Shown here in pieces: positions 55,412-64,000 of a DNA stretch of 64,000 nucleotides (positions are counted from its first letter, which is position 1; each line of letters begins with the position of its first letter). The notes below the pieces were generated by a model. The model saw only the letters and a program-made list of their open reading frames with translations, was not told the DNA's origin and made no database searches. Both the position numbers and the translations under genes were made by a program. Source of the DNA: Bacteriovoracaceae bacterium (GTDB lineage: Bacteria; Bdellovibrionota; Bacteriovoracia; Bacteriovoracales; Bacteriovoracaceae); NCBI GenBank assembly GCA_947450475.1, contig CANFVK010000008.1, positions 1 through 64,000 on the forward strand, written 5' to 3'.

Positions 55412-56488
55412 CGTCTCAATTCTTTCAATGAATCCCATTAAAGCCGTTCTATTTTGTTCATAGTAATAGTCTACTTTTGAATAATCTGGCCACTTAGTAT
55501 CTGAAAGTTCAATCGTAACTTGAAGATCTTTGCGGTAATAGATACTCCAGTCTTGCATCCCTCCATTGACTTCATACCATGCAAATCCATTAGTAATTCC
55601 ATTTTCAAAAGTTGTAGATGCTGCAATATAAGGAGCATTGTGGGCGTACTCTAAACTGATATCTTTGATTTTATCTTCATTGGCAAATTTATCCGGAATC
55701 GTATCCCAAGGATAATTTATAACTTCTGCACCACCATGAAAATTAGCCGATAATCTAAACTTGTGATCGCTTTGCCACTTCATGACAGCCTGAGTTTCCG
55801 GAGCACGATTAGTTGATATATCTTGATTATCTGCAGTGGAAAAATCAGGAAAATCGCGATTGAGATCAATTTGTTGTGCATTGGCCCTGGTGCTTACAGC
55901 TGCTCCATCAGGATTCATTGAAACAAGAATGTGAATTTGGAATTTATCCAATAGATTGGTAATGCGCGGATCTTTGCCATAATTTTCAGTACATTCTTTA
56001 ATAAATCGAACCATGACTTCGCGACCTACAATTTCATCACCGTGCATGTTGGCCACAAATTTAAATTCTGGACGAGAATCATCAGTCTTGGCATTTTTTG
56101 AAAGTTTAATCACCCATAGATCACGATTTTTTGTAGATTTTCCAATAGAGTAAAGCTTTGTGATGGCGGGGAATTTAATGGATATGGCCTTTAGATCTTT
56201 TTCGATTTCTTCAGGTGTAGGGTACTTACTTCTTTGAATTAAACTTTGAGTTTCTAGGGCGGAAAATTGGACATGGTTCTTATTTAAAAAAGCCGATAAA
56301 CCTTTCGGGCCATAGAGCTCGAAACTGCCATCTTTTACATGGTCAATAATCAATTCAGGTCTGTGCTTTATGATATTAAATAATTCCGGCGAGACTTGAT
56401 TTACTCTAAAAGATTCTTCAATCATGGGGCTAGAAGCCATTGATGAAGTTGAGAAGGCTAAGGCCACAAGAGAGGTAAAAATTTTCAT
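55406..56488 (-). CDS. Exported M14 zinc carboxypeptidase (CPE-like subfamily)
   Basis: The ATG at 56488 with GGAAGGA upstream is chosen over the ATG at 56563, giving a signal peptide (MKIFTSLVALAFSTSSMA). The 360-residue product has the M14 zinc ligands His149 and Glu152 (NMHGDE) and His251 (ANFHGG). It also has NPDG (192-195), the M14B-type DLNRDFPDF (208-216), and the catalytic Glu in VTIELSD near the C-terminus. It removes C-terminal residues from peptides in the periplasm or outside. The usual C-terminal transthyretin-like domain is absent. Confidence 0.9.
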   Translation of the reverse strand: MKIFTSLVALAFSTSSMASSPMIEESFRVNQVSPELFNIIKHRPELIIDHVKDGSFELYGPKGLSAFLNKNHVQFSALETQSLIQRSKYPTPEEIEKDLKAISIKFPAITKLYSIGKSTKNRDLWVIKLSKNAKTDDSRPEFKFVANMHGDEIVGREVMVRFIKECTENYGKDPRITNLLDKFQIHILVSMNPDGAAVSTRANAQQIDLNRDFPDFSTADNQDISTNRAPETQAVMKWQSDHKFRLSANFHGGAEVINYPWDTIPDKFANEDKIKDISLEYAHNAPYIAASTTFENGITNGFAWYEVNGGMQDWSIYYRKDLQVTIELSDTKWPDYSKVDYYYEQNRTALMGFIERIETL

Positions 56489-56752
56489 AATCCTTCCTAG
56501 ATAATGTTTATCAGTTAAGGATAACTCATAAAAATAATTGCAGTAAAAAAAGAAACCAAGCAAAATGCTTAACGAATTGGTGTGTTAATTAATAAATCGA
56601 GAAAAAATTCATAAAATCTATTATGATATTAACCAATTAATATTTTCTTGAGTTTATTTATCAAACAGTTTCGCTGTTTCTTACATTTTCTCGCAAATTG
56701 GCAAGGAAACAAGAACAAATATTTTTTATTATTTATCGAAGGAAATGTCTAA

Positions 56753-58351
56753 ATGCGCTTACGATTTTTGCTTTTGTTTTTAACCATTTTTTCTCTTTCA
56801 ATACAAGCTCAAATATCAAATGATGAAAGGGAAAAATTAAAAAATCCACGCCAGACCATGCGAACTTTCATGACTGCCATGGAGCGAGTTAAGAGTGGTT
56901 CCGCTGAATCTTTCAGTGATGCCATATTAACGATTGATCTTTCTGGTATTGATCCAGCGCTTAGAAAGCTTACCGGTAAAGTTACTGCTGAGAAACTGAT
57001 AAATACAATTGATCGCATAGCTCACATCAATTATGTGCTCATTCCCGAACATGAAGATGGACCAAAGTGGTTCTTTCGTAAACAAACAATTAATATTGGC
57101 GACAATATTCATGATGTAGAAATTTCAATCTATAAAACATCCGATGGCGTTTGGAAGTTTTCTCCCGAAACCGTCAGTACAATAGAAAATTTTTATTCAG
57201 GTGTTTCACATCAAAAGGTTCTAGAAGGATTGACAGAGTATCGTAATTGGCGCTCGAGAATCACAGAGCGCATGCCCGACTGGACAGGAGATGAATTCTT
57301 AATGTTCAAAAAAGGACAATGGTTGGGATTTGTGATCATCCTATTGCTATCGCTTGCTTCATTTTCAATAATTAGATTTTTTGCCACAATTTTTCTACGT
57401 TTTAAAATAGAGCAAAAATCTCTTGATTTAGTCGAAGAAGAGCAATTTAAATCTACCCAAGCATTTGGCTTCTTAGCATTTTCTTTAACTTGGTTAGTTG
57501 GAGTCCGCCAACTCGAACTAGATTTAGATATTTTAAAAATTCTCTCGAGAGGTTCATATATTTTAACTGCAGTCTTTTTTGTTTGGTCGGCATTAACAGT
57601 CGTAGACTATGTAAGTTTGCATTTTGAGAAGATGGCCAAGAAGACTGCCAATAAATTTGACGATGTTTTGGTTCCGATGCTTTCTAAAGCGACAAAGTTT
57701 TTAGTCTTTTGCTTTGGAGCTTTGTTGGTGGCCCATAGTTTAACCTTTGATGTGGCCAGTATTCTGGCCGGTCTAGGAATTGGGGGAGTGGCGGTTGCGC
57801 TTGCAGCTAAAGACACTATTTCGAATCTTTTTGGCTCCGTTACTGTATTGATGGATCAGCCTTTTCAACTTGGAGATTATGTCATGCTTGAAAAAGGTTT
57901 AGAAGGCTCAGTTGAAGAGGTTGGATTTAGAAGTACCCGCATCCGCACGCCCATGAACTCTTTGGTTACAGTTCCCAATAGTGTTCTGGCAAACATGGCA
58001 ATTGATAATTACGGAATGAGAAAAGTGAGACGCTTCAAAACTAAACTCAGCCTAGACTTCAATACACCGGTGAATCTAATTGAGGAATTCTGCGAACGCA
58101 TTCGCTACAATATTCGGATGAATCCGTTAGTTCAAACAGAAGAACAGTTTGTAACTATATTTGAAATTTCACCTTCATCTATTGAGATTATGATCTCCAT
58201 TTATTTGATGACTAACAATCAGGTCGCAGAATTGAGTGAAAGGCATAAATTGATTGTTGAGATCATCAAAATCGCAGATGAAATGGGAGTGAAATTTTCT
58301 TATCCCACTCAGACCTTGTTTGTTCACACCGAAAATGAAGCCAAAAGTTAA
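56753..58351 (+). CDS. MscS-family mechanosensitive channel with signal peptide
   Basis: The 532-residue protein has an N-terminal signal peptide (to about SIQA) and a periplasmic region of about 160 residues, followed by several membrane segments. The MscS core follows: ASILAGLGIGGVAVALAAKDTISNLFGS (337-364), the pore-lining helix with its Ala/Gly pattern, then the beta-domain with PFQLGDYV and VGFRSTRIRTPMNSLVTVPNS. It releases solutes on osmotic down-shock. It probably has a full extra periplasmic domain like MscK/YnaI-type relatives. Confidence 0.9.
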   Translation: MRLRFLLLFLTIFSLSIQAQISNDEREKLKNPRQTMRTFMTAMERVKSGSAESFSDAILTIDLSGIDPALRKLTGKVTAEKLINTIDRIAHINYVLIPEHEDGPKWFFRKQTINIGDNIHDVEISIYKTSDGVWKFSPETVSTIENFYSGVSHQKVLEGLTEYRNWRSRITERMPDWTGDEFLMFKKGQWLGFVIILLLSLASFSIIRFFATIFLRFKIEQKSLDLVEEEQFKSTQAFGFLAFSLTWLVGVRQLELDLDILKILSRGSYILTAVFFVWSALTVVDYVSLHFEKMAKKTANKFDDVLVPMLSKATKFLVFCFGALLVAHSLTFDVASILAGLGIGGVAVALAAKDTISNLFGSVTVLMDQPFQLGDYVMLEKGLEGSVEEVGFRSTRIRTPMNSLVTVPNSVLANMAIDNYGMRKVRRFKTKLSLDFNTPVNLIEEFCERIRYNIRMNPLVQTEEQFVTIFEISPSSIEIMISIYLMTNNQVAELSERHKLIVEIIKIADEMGVKFSYPTQTLFVHTENEAKS

Positions 58352-58440
58352 AAATACCTAGAAAGTTGGCATATTTACCCAAGCTCTAAAGGTCATACAA
58401 CTGTCCAATTGCTTGATTATAGATTAGTCGATGGCGCTAT

Positions 58441-58469
58441 TTTAGATTACGAGAACATTCTCATATAAT
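58441..58469 (+). promoter_or_regulatory. Weak candidate promoter of the 58527 small gene
   Basis: A perfect TATAAT (58464-58469) lies 17 nt after TTTAGA (58441-58446), and the next gene starts at 58527. The -35 box matches poorly, so the call rests on the -10 hexamer and position. Confidence 0.3.
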
Positions 58470-58526
58470 CGCTCTATTGCTCTACTCAACCTAAACCATC
58501 CCTGAGCAGAGCTAGGAGTAAGGTCT

Positions 58527-58781
58527 ATGCATATGACAGATTGTCCTACTAACAACGAGACACCAAACGGAACTTCATTTTGGAGTTATTGTCTTGCGCT
58601 TGTGACTGCTTTTGCTTTTGCAGATGTCTTCAGTGGAGATTTTCTCCGCGAGTCCACCTTTAATCACAAAGTAGAATATGTCTGGTCTGTGTTTGCTATG
58701 ATTGTGCCTTTTGGAGTTTATGCCGTAGATGGCCCACCTGGAGCTGGTTTTATTCGGTCCTATGCCTTTAACAAATTATGA
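58527..58781 (+). CDS. Small membrane protein of unknown function
   Basis: The 84-residue protein has about two hydrophobic stretches (near residues 21-33 and 51-64) with a polar, Cys-containing start. AAGG sits close before the ATG, and an ATG at 58533 is an alternative. An intrinsic terminator lies 30 bp past the stop and a TATAAT-type promoter upstream, so it looks like a true single-gene unit rather than a chance frame. No family was recognised. Confidence 0.55.
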   Translation: MHMTDCPTNNETPNGTSFWSYCLALVTAFAFADVFSGDFLRESTFNHKVEYVWSVFAMIVPFGVYAVDGPPGAGFIRSYAFNKL

Positions 58782-58811
58782 AGTAGCTCCAAATTTAAAA
58801 TTGGTTATTTG

Positions 58812-58842
58812 AAAAAAGGGCGCTTGTGGAGCGCCCTTTTTT
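58812..58842. terminator. Bidirectional intrinsic terminator
   Basis: The stem GGGCGCT / AGCGCCC (58818-58824 and 58830-58836) closes a 5-nt loop and is flanked by A6 and T6. It can end the small plus-strand gene at 58781 and the minus-strand agmatinase-family gene, whose stop (58841-58843) touches it. Confidence 0.9.
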
Positions 58843-59902
58843 ATTTTCTTTTTTTGATAAGACCCAAGGAAGCTAATGAAACAGAAGTCATTTTATATAA
58901 TAGTCGCATACCGACATTAGCATCCCATTCATTTCCTTTATCCTTGGGATTTGGGGCAACTTCAACTAAATCAAAACCCACCAGTTTTTTTCCACTGGCA
59001 ACCAATTCGTGAAGAATTAACATCACTTCTTGATAGTCGAGTCCTCCTGGTACAGGTGTGCCTGTGTTGGGACAAAAGCGAGGATCGAGTCCGTCAATAT
59101 CAAAAGAGATATAGATGTGCTCGGGTAGTTTATTTATAATTTCCTTGGCAATTTTTTGAAATGCTTCACCATTCAATTTTCTACGAGCAATATCTTGATC
59201 AAAATAAACATCAATTTTTTTATTATTTTTGGTAAATTCGTATTCTTGCTCACAAAAGTCTCTTATGCCAACTTGAACCAATTTAGAAATTGAAGTTATT
59301 GTCTCGACCACGTTATACATTATTGAAGCGTGAGAATGGGCAAAGCCCATATAGGCTTCCCGGGTGTCTGAATGAGCATCGAAATGCAAGATTCCCAGCT
59401 TAGGATATTTTTCAGCGTATGCTTTTATAGCTCCATAGGGAGTGGAGTGATCGCCTCCAACCACAACTGCTATTTTATTTTGATTAAGCAGGTTTTTGGT
59501 CTCTAGGTATACTTCCCGATTTAGCTCTTCACTTATTAGATTAACTTTGGCGAGATTTTTTTGAAGAAGTTTATTTTTTTTCATGGATTCATCATCAGCA
59601 TCAATTATTTTTTTTGCCAACAATCTTCCCGTCGTATTTAACTTCTTTATTTTTGCGGATTCTTTTTTCATAAAGAAGCCTGCTTGAAAAGCATCGACAA
59701 AATCTAAATCGAAAAAGTCGATTTGCTCGCTCGCCTTTAGGATTGCGGCTGGCCCCTTGGAAGTTCCAGCTTGGTATGAAGTTGTTACATCCCAGGGAAT
59801 GGGAAGATAGACAACTTGGGCATTATGTTCTTTAAATGGCAGCCCATAAATGCCATCTTTTGAAGTGGCTTTAGCATTTGGATCAATCATAATTGCTCTC
59901 AT
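58841..59902 (-). CDS. Agmatinase/arginase-family (ureohydrolase) enzyme
   Basis: The 353-residue protein has all the binuclear manganese motifs of the ureohydrolase family: GGDHST (149-154), HFDAHSDTR (173-181) and SFDIDGLDP (about 269-277), followed by GTPVPGG. It hydrolyses a guanidino compound such as agmatine or arginine to urea plus the amine, in the cytoplasm. The choice between agmatinase, arginase and formiminoglutamase cannot be made by eye; the GGLDYQE region leans towards the agmatinase side. It is long for agmatinase, with an insert of about 30-40 residues (about 90-130). Confidence 0.85.
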   Translation of the reverse strand: MRAIMIDPNAKATSKDGIYGLPFKEHNAQVVYLPIPWDVTTSYQAGTSKGPAAILKASEQIDFFDLDFVDAFQAGFFMKKESAKIKKLNTTGRLLAKKIIDADDESMKKNKLLQKNLAKVNLISEELNREVYLETKNLLNQNKIAVVVGGDHSTPYGAIKAYAEKYPKLGILHFDAHSDTREAYMGFAHSHASIMYNVVETITSISKLVQVGIRDFCEQEYEFTKNNKKIDVYFDQDIARRKLNGEAFQKIAKEIINKLPEHIYISFDIDGLDPRFCPNTGTPVPGGLDYQEVMLILHELVASGKKLVGFDLVEVAPNPKDKGNEWDANVGMRLLYKMTSVSLASLGLIKKRK

Positions 59903-59976
59903 CTGTTAACAAGTATTTTAAAATGGGAATTCTAGCATAAAGTAAAGTCAAGGTCACATTGAATTAAGGCAGAGTT

Positions 59977-61392
59977 TTATAGAGGTAGAGTCAGGATAAA
60001 AGTGCTTCCTTTTTCATAAATAGATTCGACACTTACACTTCCGTTATGCGCCTCAACGATAGATTTTACGAGGCTCAGACCCAGGCCTATACCTTTTTGA
60101 TTTCGACTATTTTCTCCTCTGTAAAGCCTTTTCCAGATTAAAGGAAGATCTGATTCATTGATACCCATTCCCTGATCCTGGACTTTAATGATGACAGTTT
60201 TATTAAATTTAAAATAAAAAAGATGAATTTCTGCATATTGAGGGGAATATTTGATGGCATTATCAACTAAATTGGCCAGGGCTTGCCGAATTTTTTTCTT
60301 ATCAGCAAAGATCGTGCAAGATTGCTGAGTTGGGAGCTGAGTTAGTTTGAGATGAATATCTTTTTGTTCTGCGACTATTTCATAAAGATCAATTATATCT
60401 TGAATTAACGTTTTAATGTCGACTGTTTCTTTTTTCAAATTTTGTAGACCCGATTCAACCTCGGTAATATCAGTCATCATTTTGAATTCAGCTAAAATTT
60501 CATCAACGCCTTCAATACAATCTTCAAAAACAATTCGTGCTTGCGCCGAAGTGAGATTTTTATTTTGTAAGCTTATTTCGGCGTGCCCTCGGATGCTAGT
60601 TAGCGGAGTGCGAAGTTCGTGAGCGACAACATCCAAGGTTTGTCGCATGGCTTGATTAGAGTTTCTAATTCGATCAAGCATTTGATTAAATAATTTAGAA
60701 AGCTCTTCGAGTTCATCTTTGTGTTGAGATAGAGGAACTCTAACGTCTTCATCTCCTTTTTCAATGCTTTTTAACGTGGATATAAGCTCCCTGATTGGTC
60801 TCAATATTCTACTGGCAAGAAAGTAACCGCCGATTCCTCCGAGCAATAATGCTACAAATACAATTTCGGCAAAGGTACCCATAAATTGCTCAAGTAGTTC
60901 ATCTCGGTCATTGACCGTTTTGCCGACTTGAAAAAAATCACCATTAGCAAGTTGAATTGATAATACTTCTAAATCATCGTCATCTCTTTTGGTCTTGATG
61001 TAGAACCACTGCTTTTTTTGATTTGTCTCGTAAAGGCCATGCTCAATTTCTTTGATATCAAAAACAGATTTATTGCCAAAGGTATGAAAAAATTTAGAAT
61101 TATGATTGCCATCTTGAATCCGAATAAAAATATCGTATTCTCCTTCTTTTGATATTTTTGAGCTCCGAATATATTTTTCTAATTCTACAATTCCACCAAT
61201 TTGCAAAAAGGCATTGTATTCATTAAGTTTTGCTTCAATAAATTGATGATCATTTTTTTCTAATGAATGAGAAAAAAGTAAAAAGAAAACCCAAAAGAGA
61301 AGCAGAGAACTCGAAAAAAAAATTAAAAGATGCCAAAGAGTGAGCCTTACTCCAACTTGTGCAAAAAAAGATCTAATCTTTTTTAAGAACAT
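59977..61392 (-). CDS. Sensor histidine kinase, partner of the 61373 regulator
   Basis: The 471-residue kinase has a membrane segment (about 18-40), a periplasmic sensor of about 130 residues and a second segment (about 176-194). A HAMP linker (195-243) follows, then the dimerisation/phosphoacceptor domain AHELRTPLTSIRGHAE with His258. The ATP-binding domain has the N-box NLVDNAIKYS and the G-boxes VQDQGMGIN and KGIGLGLSLVK. It overlaps the regulator gene by 20 bp. The signal is unknown. The domain order matches CusS/QseC-type kinases. Confidence 0.9.
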   Translation of the reverse strand: MFLKKIRSFFAQVGVRLTLWHLLIFFSSSLLLFWVFFLLFSHSLEKNDHQFIEAKLNEYNAFLQIGGIVELEKYIRSSKISKEGEYDIFIRIQDGNHNSKFFHTFGNKSVFDIKEIEHGLYETNQKKQWFYIKTKRDDDDLEVLSIQLANGDFFQVGKTVNDRDELLEQFMGTFAEIVFVALLLGGIGGYFLASRILRPIRELISTLKSIEKGDEDVRVPLSQHKDELEELSKLFNQMLDRIRNSNQAMRQTLDVVAHELRTPLTSIRGHAEISLQNKNLTSAQARIVFEDCIEGVDEILAEFKMMTDITEVESGLQNLKKETVDIKTLIQDIIDLYEIVAEQKDIHLKLTQLPTQQSCTIFADKKKIRQALANLVDNAIKYSPQYAEIHLFYFKFNKTVIIKVQDQGMGINESDLPLIWKRLYRGENSRNQKGIGLGLSLVKSIVEAHNGSVSVESIYEKGSTFILTLPL

Positions 61393-62068
61393 ATCCCACG
61401 CCTCGATGAGTCTGAATTATTTTTTCAGAAAAATCTTTATCAATTTTATTTCTCAAACGACAGACCAATACATCGACAACATTAGTTTGAGGGTCAAAGT
61501 CATACCCCCAAATTTTTTCTAGAATAATGGCTTTAGTAATAACTTTCTCTTGATTTCTTAGTAACAAGTCTAGCAATGCAAATTCTTTAACCTGGAGTAT
61601 GATTTTTTTATCTTGTCGAAAAACGTCTCGAGTTTCCAGGTTCATTATAAGATCGCAGTATTTTAATTGAATTTCAGCTCCCGTTTCGGAAGTCGTGCTG
61701 ATTGCAAAAGCCGATCTTCTCGTGATCGCTTGCAGTCGCGCGATAAGCTCTGCCATCGCAAACGGTTTAACTAGATAATCATCACCTCCTGATTCAAGGC
61801 CTGCTATTTTTTCTTCTAACGATTTTTTTGCACTCAAAATGAGAACTGGGGTAGATATATTTTGTGCTCGCATTTGCGTTAGTAAGCTTAGCCCATCAGT
61901 ATCTGGCAACATGATATCGAGAATAATAGCATCAAAGTTTTTATCTACAATTTCATTCCAAGCACTTTTGCCATCATATGCACAAGCTGAACTATAACCA
62001 GAATTTTGTAATCCAAGCTCAATAAATTCAGAAATTTTTTTATCGTCTTCAATGAGTAAAATATTCAT
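61373..62068 (-). CDS. OmpR-family response regulator
   Basis: The 231-residue protein has a receiver domain with phosphoacceptor Asp51, acidic residues EDD (7-9) and Lys101 in VKPF. A winged-helix DNA-binding domain of the OmpR/PhoB type follows, from about residue 130 to the end (KEFALLDLLLRNQEKV, DVLVCRLRNKID, GVGYVL). It is the first gene of the pair with the kinase and overlaps it by 20 bp. Target genes cannot be predicted from the sequence alone. Confidence 0.92.
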   Translation of the reverse strand: MNILLIEDDKKISEFIELGLQNSGYSSACAYDGKSAWNEIVDKNFDAIILDIMLPDTDGLSLLTQMRAQNISTPVLILSAKKSLEEKIAGLESGGDDYLVKPFAMAELIARLQAITRRSAFAISTTSETGAEIQLKYCDLIMNLETRDVFRQDKKIILQVKEFALLDLLLRNQEKVITKAIILEKIWGYDFDPQTNVVDVLVCRLRNKIDKDFSEKIIQTHRGVGYVLKKD

Positions 62069-62175
62069 CTATGTTCCACTGGTTTGGGTTTATGGGAAAT
62101 CTTACTTAATTTCCCTTTCAAACACTAGGGTGTGAGAGTTCAATAGAATAAGTATTTTAATCTTGTAATGAAGAT

Positions 62176-64000
62176 TTAATACATATGCTGATTATGATGA
62201 AGCAGATATTTGGCCGACTCATACAATCCATTCGTCAACATCTGCATTTCTTTATACTTGTCAGGAAATTGATCTTTTACATCTTCCTTTGGTTGTAAAT
62301 CACTATGTTTAACCAAGCGCCCTTGACCGTTATAGGGAATGTACTCAAAATAGAAATCTTTATCAATTAAAGTTACATGAAATGGAGCATACCAATTATA
62401 GGAAAATGCCGCTCGGTAAGTATCAAACTTTGGGTTAAAAAGATCACGACCAAAGCTTCTGGTTTTATACGAGATGCCAGTGAGCCCGGCAATAGTGGGC
62501 ATAACGTCCATCTCGGAGGCAATTTTTAATTCTTCTCCTGGCTTAATATATTTAGGTGAATGGATAAGCAAGGGGACATGAAAGCCATTAGATAAATTGC
62601 GTTCCCAGTCTTGAACATTTTTTGCGTTATTATGTGGAAGGCTGTGATCGCCAAAAACCAAAAAAATTGTATTTTCATACCATTTTTCTTTTTTTGCCAT
62701 TTCAAAAAATTTGCCTAATGAATAATCTTGAAGCCTCATCGCATTATATTCTTCAAGAGACTCAAAACCATAATCTCGAATCTCGTTTTCATTGATCTCT
62801 TTGGAGCTAAGACTTTTAAAGTCATCGCTGTCGCTTGGGATTGTATAAGGTCGATGAAAACCGGAAGATTGCAATAGAGCAAAAAATGGTTTGTTAACAT
62901 CGCGCTGATTTAAAACCTCATGAGCTTCTTTGAAAAGATTTAAATCAGAAATTCCCCACACATCGACTTTGGGACTTTTGTAAGAGCCTTCTTCGTAAAT
63001 ATGGAGTTCGGGAATATTGTAAGAAAGAACTCCGCGAATATTACCCCAATTGGCGCTACCGCCGAGAAAATAGTATTTATCATATCCCAACAGTTCACCA
63101 ACATTGGTGTGTTGATTGACCACAAATGGATTGCGAGTACCAGTTTCAACTTTGGAAATATCAGGTAGCGAAGTGACAGCAGCAAAAACAGACCGCGCTG
63201 TAGCAACGGTAGGGGTATAAAATTTTCTAAAAAGTAGTGACTCTTTAGCTAGTTTGTCTAGATTTGGAGTTGGATTGACGGCCGAGCCACCAAGACCTGT
63301 TTTATAATACCCCATGGATTCCATAATAATGACAACAACATTTGGCTTTTGTTTTAATTTTTCGGGATTAGCGGTAAAGCTGCGAAGAAAATTTAATTTT
63401 TTCTCGTCGTATTGATTGCCCTCTTTATCAACGCCTAAAAATTGTGAAACCAATGGGTAGGCTTGATGAACCTTTTCTTCTTCAAAATCACTTTTTCTAA
63501 AAGAGTATGTGTCAGCAATGTAAAGGATTGGATTGAGTCCCAGATTTGAAGTGAAAGGATTTGGAGAGGCAAAAGCTTCGGACCAGCGTAGAGGATAACG
63601 TTTAAAACTGCCGTAAATTCCTAAGCTAAAAAACAAAATAAAAAAAGTAAGACCAAACGCTTTTTCTTTTTTATTGCCCGAGTGCCAAGCTTCAAGTTTG
63701 GGAGTGACCCACACTTTCATGATCCAGAATGAAGCCGCTGTGATAAAAATTATCATCAATAAAAAAGCTGGCCAAGGATAAGACTCTCTGACCATCTCAA
63801 AAGAAATAGCTGGCGTTTTTAGAAATTGAATAATCGTAGCATTGACTCGCGACTTAAGGTAAGCAAAATACCCTGCATCGGTTATATAGAGTGAAGTGGT
63901 CACCGCAAATAACAAAGTGTAAAGAATATTATTCAAGAGCATTTTAGTTGTTGTCTTAAATGGCAAATTGATGATGAGGATGGCCGGAACCAGCAAAATC
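62176..64000 (-). CDS. LTA-synthase / MdoB-like membrane phosphotransferase, C-terminal part (5' end outside the window)
   Basis: The frame is open to the window edge on the minus strand, so the N-terminus is missing. The visible part has several membrane segments and then a sulfatase-fold catalytic domain. VVVIIMESMG carries the first metal-binding Glu, the nucleophile Thr lies in the TVATARSVFAAVTSLP segment, and FGDHSLPH carries the last metal ligands. This is the layout of LtaS, OpgB/MdoB and related phosphoglycerol or phosphoethanolamine transferases. In a diderm a periplasmic glucan or lipid-modifying role is more likely than lipoteichoic acid synthesis. Confidence 0.85.
   Translation of the reverse strand, partial: ILLVPAILIINLPFKTTTKMLLNNILYTLLFAVTTSLYITDAGYFAYLKSRVNATIIQFLKTPAISFEMVRESYPWPAFLLMIIFITAASFWIMKVWVTPKLEAWHSGNKKEKAFGLTFFILFFSLGIYGSFKRYPLRWSEAFASPNPFTSNLGLNPILYIADTYSFRKSDFEEEKVHQAYPLVSQFLGVDKEGNQYDEKKLNFLRSFTANPEKLKQKPNVVVIIMESMGYYKTGLGGSAVNPTPNLDKLAKESLLFRKFYTPTVATARSVFAAVTSLPDISKVETGTRNPFVVNQHTNVGELLGYDKYYFLGGSANWGNIRGVLSYNIPELHIYEEGSYKSPKVDVWGISDLNLFKEAHEVLNQRDVNKPFFALLQSSGFHRPYTIPSDSDDFKSLSSKEINENEIRDYGFESLEEYNAMRLQDYSLGKFFEMAKKEKWYENTIFLVFGDHSLPHNNAKNVQDWERNLSNGFHVPLLIHSPKYIKPGEELKIASEMDVMPTIAGLTGISYKTRSFGRDLFNPKFDTYRAAFSYNWYAPFHVTLIDKDFYFEYIPYNGQGRLVKHSDLQPKEDVKDQFPDKYKEMQMLTNGLYESAKYLLHHNQHMY

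Noticed and set aside
715..62068. Short overlapping frames on the opposite strand or shifted phase inside long genes
   Set aside because: They lie entirely within genes with clear motifs, lack ribosome sites and show no domain, so they are treated as chance frames.
1..64000. tRNA or rRNA genes, CRISPR arrays, insertion sequences, prophage genes
   Set aside because: No cloverleaf-type segment, repeat-spacer pattern, transposase or integrase motif was seen on reading both strands, though a tRNA scan was not run.

Overview
The window is an AT-rich, gene-dense stretch of a Gram-negative chromosome. Genes are tightly packed, with many 1- to 14-bp overlaps, several TTG or GTG starts and no gap above 300 bases. 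A large share of the products carry Sec signal peptides or lipoboxes. Cys-rich exported proteins of unknown family sit beside scavenging enzymes (M14 carboxypeptidase, serine hydrolase, glycosidase-like and lipase-like proteins, guanine deaminase, a nucleoside-type transporter). Together these suggest a predatory or surface-active member of the Bdellovibrionota, probably Bacteriovoracales. This is inferred from style and gene content; no rRNA or marker phylogeny was available. I saw no rRNA, tRNA, CRISPR array, transposase or integrase.

Layout. (1) 1-2.7 kb: the end of an outer-membrane barrel gene, an AEC-type permease and an unknown exported protein. (2) 2.7-11.6 kb, minus strand: a run of seven exported-protein genes with a two-gene unit duplicated in tandem (A1-B1, A2-B2), then genes C, D and E. 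Each A gene is preceded by a matching promoter-like block and followed by an intercistronic hairpin. I recognise no known family here, and it is the best candidate in the window for an undescribed surface or secretion system. (3) 11.6-18.2 kb: a lipase-like protein, then exported hydrolases, an arylsulfotransferase-like propeller, a cytochrome P460 and a lipoprotein. (4) 18.2-36.2 kb: a redox/copper-flavoured block. It holds a membrane-anchored PhnD-like binding protein, a deiodinase-like redoxin, two tandem GT-C-like membrane proteins, and two paralogous redoxin-cytochrome c-PHM-like copper monooxygenase fusions. With them are a DUF2231-like membrane protein, a divergent sulfatase-like lipoprotein, two paralogous lipoproteins, a YVTN-type propeller, a DUF305 protein and a NitT/TauT-type ABC transporter.

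(5) 36.3-45.9 kb: FtsH, a secreted ADP-ribosyltransferase-like protein, a PAP2 phosphatase, a VTT-domain membrane protein, methylglyoxal synthase, guanine deaminase, an unknown exported protein and the TldD/TldE pair. (6) 46-50.5 kb, minus strand: a complete BMP-type nucleoside ABC importer, which with guanine deaminase fits purine scavenging. (7) 50.5-58.4 kb: TolC and RND pump genes with no adaptor gene between them, a YkgJ-like cysteine-cluster protein, an M14 carboxypeptidase and an MscS channel. (8) 58.5-64 kb: a small membrane protein, an agmatinase-family enzyme, a two-component system and the C-terminal part of an LTA-synthase-like enzyme cut by the window end.

Functional calls rest on motifs read by eye. 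No homology search, structure prediction or signal-peptide program was run.
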